From positions 2,976,001-3,040,000 of the forward strand of contig NZ_CP034539.1 of the NCBI RefSeq assembly GCF_003963535.1: 64,000 nucleotides of DNA, in the 5' to 3' direction. A program made the translations under genes and the position numbers. Under the pieces are notes generated by a model. The model was not told the DNA's origin and searched no databases. It saw only the letters and a program-made list of their open reading frames with translations. Source of the stretch: Streptomyces cyaneochromogenes (GTDB lineage Bacteria; Actinomycetota; Actinomycetes; Streptomycetales; Streptomycetaceae). Shown here piece by piece: positions 62,129-64,000 of the stretch. How positions within the stretch are numbered: position 1 is the stretch's first letter; each line of letters starts with the position of its first letter.

Positions 62129-62953
62129 TCACCATGAGCTGTCTTGAACGCTGTTGCGGTACGCCGCCGGGGTCACACCGAGGACGCGGCGGAACCAGCG
62201 GGTGAGGTGCGCCTGGTCCGCGAAGCCGACCATTCCCGCGACCTCGGCCGGTCGGAGGCCGGACTCCAGGAGGCCGCGCGCACGGGCCACCCGGTACTGG
62301 GCCAGCCAGGCGTACGGCGGTATCCCCATCGTCGTACGGAAGGCTCGTAGGAGTTGGTAGCGGGAAAGGTCCATGTCGGCGGCAAGGGCCGCGAGGGAGG
62401 GTGGGGCCGTGAGCTCGTCGGCCAGGCGGTCGCGGACCGTCCTTGCTATGTGGTCGGCGCCTGGCACCGAGTCGTCCGCCGCGCGGGCCGTGGAGTGGCG
62501 GCGGGCCAGGGCCGTCAGGAGCCAGGGGATACGGGACTCCGCCTCCAGCGGGTCGGGGCAGGCGGCGAGTTCGGCGTGCGTGATGCGCAGCGCGGTGGAC
62601 AGTTCGGGGTCGTCGAGGAGGGGATCGCGGAAGTGCGGGGCGGCGGTGCCCAGGGCGCCGTCCGTCAACAGCGACGTCTCGGCGTACAGGGCCCGGTAGG
62701 CGTACCCGCCGGACTCGGCCGGCCCGCCCGTGTGCATCTCGCCCGGTGCCAGTACGACGATGGAGCCCAGGCCGGGACGGATACGGCCGCCCCGGTAGTC
62801 GATGATCTCGCTGCCCCCGACGCACACGCCGATCGTGAACTCGTCATGGGCGTGCGGGGCGTACACGTGCCGGTCGAAGCGAGCCGTCAGAAGGTCGAGC
62901 GGGGGTCCGTCCCGGCCGAGCCTCGCCCTGGTCCACAGCGCCTGTTCACCCAC
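62129..62953 (-). CDS. AraC-family transcriptional regulator with cupin sensor domain
   Basis: 274 residues. The N-terminal AraC-type cupin (FDRHVYAPHAHDEFTIGV, VVLAPGEMHTG) is followed by a C-terminal double HTH (SLAALAADMDLSRYQLLRAFRTTMG, PAEVAGMVGFADQAHLTRWFRRVLGVTPAAYR). It lies directly upstream of the EamA exporter in the same direction, so it probably regulates that gene in response to a small molecule. The start is GTG 62953. Confidence 0.9.
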   Translation of the reverse strand: MGEQALWTRARLGRDGPPLDLLTARFDRHVYAPHAHDEFTIGVCVGGSEIIDYRGGRIRPGLGSIVVLAPGEMHTGGPAESGGYAYRALYAETSLLTDGALGTAAPHFRDPLLDDPELSTALRITHAELAACPDPLEAESRIPWLLTALARRHSTARAADDSVPGADHIARTVRDRLADELTAPPSLAALAADMDLSRYQLLRAFRTTMGIPPYAWLAQYRVARARGLLESGLRPAEVAGMVGFADQAHLTRWFRRVLGVTPAAYRNSVQDSSW

Positions 62954-62996
62954 TTCGCGCCCCTCTCGTCGCCCTGGAGGCGCAACACCGGGAGCG

Positions 62997-63572
62997 TCAG
63001 AGAAAGTCCGCCGTGTCCAGCTCGAAGGCGAAAGGCTCGGGCAGAGCGAGCTGTTTGCCGAAGGCTACGGCGCGGAGCTCCTGGTAGTCGCCTGACTCCG
63101 GGCCGCTGAACAGCGTGATCCACGAGGTCTCTCGGTCGACGACCAGGTAGAGCGGAATGCCGCCGCGGGCGTAGCAGCGGCGCTTGATCTCCCGGTCTGT
63201 CCGCGGCTTCGAGGACGTGACCTCCAGCACCATGGCGACTCCTTCGCATGGCATCCAGGGACCGGCCCCCCGGTAGAGCCTCAGCTCCTTGGGAGCGAAC
63301 GTGCCGTCCGGGACCACGTGGTCCTGTGGGTAGCCTTCCGCGTTCTTCAGTTGCAGCCCCTTGTTCGCCGAGAACTGCATGTTGGTCTGACATCGCCGAT
63401 GCACCTGACCCACGATCCGGCTGATGCAGTGCTCGTGGTGCCCGTCCGGCACCGGGGTCACTACGAGTTCCCCCTCGACGAGCTCTGCCCGGAGCCCTTC
63501 CGGGGTGTCCAGGTCGACAAACCAGTCCAGCAGGAGCTTCTGCGTGATCGGATCCTGTGCCATGGCGCCCAT
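62997..63572 (-). CDS. Uma2-family protein (PD-(D/E)xK endonuclease-like, DUF820)
   Basis: 191 residues. The Uma2 core is ELVEGELVVTPVPDGHHEH, then DHVVPDGTFAP (catalytic Asp), VLEVTSSKPRTDREIKRRCYA (ExT plus Lys) and GIPLYLVVDRE. Streptomyces carries many such genes; their nuclease activity and role are unproven. The ATG at 63572 follows GGAGGGG, and a second ATG lies three codons on. Confidence 0.85.
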   Translation of the reverse strand: MGAMAQDPITQKLLLDWFVDLDTPEGLRAELVEGELVVTPVPDGHHEHCISRIVGQVHRRCQTNMQFSANKGLQLKNAEGYPQDHVVPDGTFAPKELRLYRGAGPWMPCEGVAMVLEVTSSKPRTDREIKRRCYARGGIPLYLVVDRETSWITLFSGPESGDYQELRAVAFGKQLALPEPFAFELDTADFL

Positions 63573-63648
63573 GGCACACCCCTCCAGCAGCTCGCTGGAA
63601 CGGAACAGCGGCTTGGTCACCTGTACGAAGTCCGCCGGAGGCGCCCGC

Positions 63649-63679
63649 TTGACCCTGCCGCAACGTCAACGTTTCTACT
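63649..63679 (+). promoter_or_regulatory. MerR-type promoter with 19-bp spacer and internal dyad
   Basis: The -35 is TTGACC (63649-63654) and the -10 is TCTACT (63674-63679), with a 19-bp spacer instead of 17. TTGAC-N11-GTCAA (63649-63669) forms a dyad centred between them, as expected for autoregulation by a MerR protein. The start codon at 63686 is only 6 bp past the -10, so the mRNA would be leaderless. Confidence 0.65.
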
Positions 63680-63685
63680 GATCCC

Positions 63686-64000
63686 ATGCGGATCGGAGAA
63701 CTCGCCGCCACCGTCGGTGTCACCACACGCACGGTGCGGCACTACCACCATCAGGGGCTGCTGCCCGAGCCGGAGCGGCGGCCGAACGGATACCGGGAGT
63801 ACACGCTGCGGCATGCCGTCGTGCTGGCGCGGATCCGGCGGCTGACCGAGTTGGGGCTGGGGCTCGCTGAGGTGCGGGACGTGCTGGCCGAGGATGCCGG
63901 GAAGGATCTCGTCGAGGTGCTCACCGAGCTGGATGAGGATCTCGCCCGGCAGGAGCACGCCATCCGGGAACGGCGGACGCGGTTGCGGGCACTGCTGGAG
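63686..64000 (+). CDS. MerR-family transcriptional regulator, 3' end outside the window
   Basis: The first 105 residues are visible. The winged HTH is MRIGELAATVGVTTRTVRHY, then HHQGLLPEPERRPNGYREY and LARIRRLTELGLGLAEVRDVL. A helical dimerisation/coiled region LDEDLARQEHAIRERRTRLRALLE runs to the window end. The effector domain lies beyond the window. There is no Shine-Dalgarno; the transcript is probably leaderless. Confidence 0.9.
   Translation, partial: MRIGELAATVGVTTRTVRHYHHQGLLPEPERRPNGYREYTLRHAVVLARIRRLTELGLGLAEVRDVLAEDAGKDLVEVLTELDEDLARQEHAIRERRTRLRALLE

Overview
The window is high-GC DNA from a Streptomyces-type actinomycete. This follows from the strong G/C third-position bias, GTG starts with GGAGG-type ribosome binding sites, Tat and lipoprotein signals, a DmdR/IdeR-type iron box, an XRE-DUF397 regulatory pair, typical Streptomyces intergenic repeats, and a bacterial type A RNase P RNA gene.

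Layout. (1) 1-6.4 kb is iron acquisition: the end of a FecCD-type permease, a 190-bp MITE-like element, the matching HmuV-type ATPase, then two iron boxes and efeO-efeB-efeU plus a lipoprotein gene. (2) 6.4-28 kb is ordinary chromosomal content: a primase/polymerase-like protein, a TetR regulator with twin operators, an Rsm22-type methyltransferase, a serine hydrolase, an MFS drug exporter, a Gfo/Idh/MocA oxidoreductase, a PhoD phosphatase, an SDR, a structurally altered aldo/keto reductase, DoxX, a MazG-like protein, a Baeyer-Villiger-type monooxygenase with an SMP-30-like partner, a regulator with a degenerate receiver, a lipase-like hydrolase, a lytic transglycosylase and a membrane-anchored ECF sigma factor. 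(3) 28.1-39.2 kb is an uninterrupted eleven-gene mce lipid/sterol import operon: ATPase, two YrbE permeases, MceA-F and two Mce-associated proteins. Most of its junctions are ATGA or GTGA overlaps.

(4) 39.3-60.6 kb is a 21-kb phage-defence island between the mce operon and rnpB. Its minus-strand genes match the methylation-associated defence system (MADS) in order: DNA methyltransferase (MAD2), AAA ATPase (MAD3), small TOPRIM-like protein (MAD4), type I specificity subunit (MAD5), then a giant NERD-pseudokinase-kinase-ATPase (MAD6), MAD7 and a 1844-residue HerA-like ATPase (MAD8). The two halves are separated by an inserted block: an XRE-DUF397 pair (+), two small paralogous proteins (-) and an AIPR-family protein with a nuclease-like N-terminus (+). 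No MAD1-type gene sits upstream of the methyltransferase and no HsdR gene is visible. The kinase-ATPase, MAD7 and MAD8 trio also resembles the DptF-G-H module of phosphorothioation-linked restriction.

(5) 60.8-64 kb holds rnpB, an EamA transporter whose 3' end overlaps rnpB, an AraC regulator, a Uma2-type protein and the start of a MerR regulator with a MerR-style promoter.

All family calls come from reading motifs and gene order. No database search was run.
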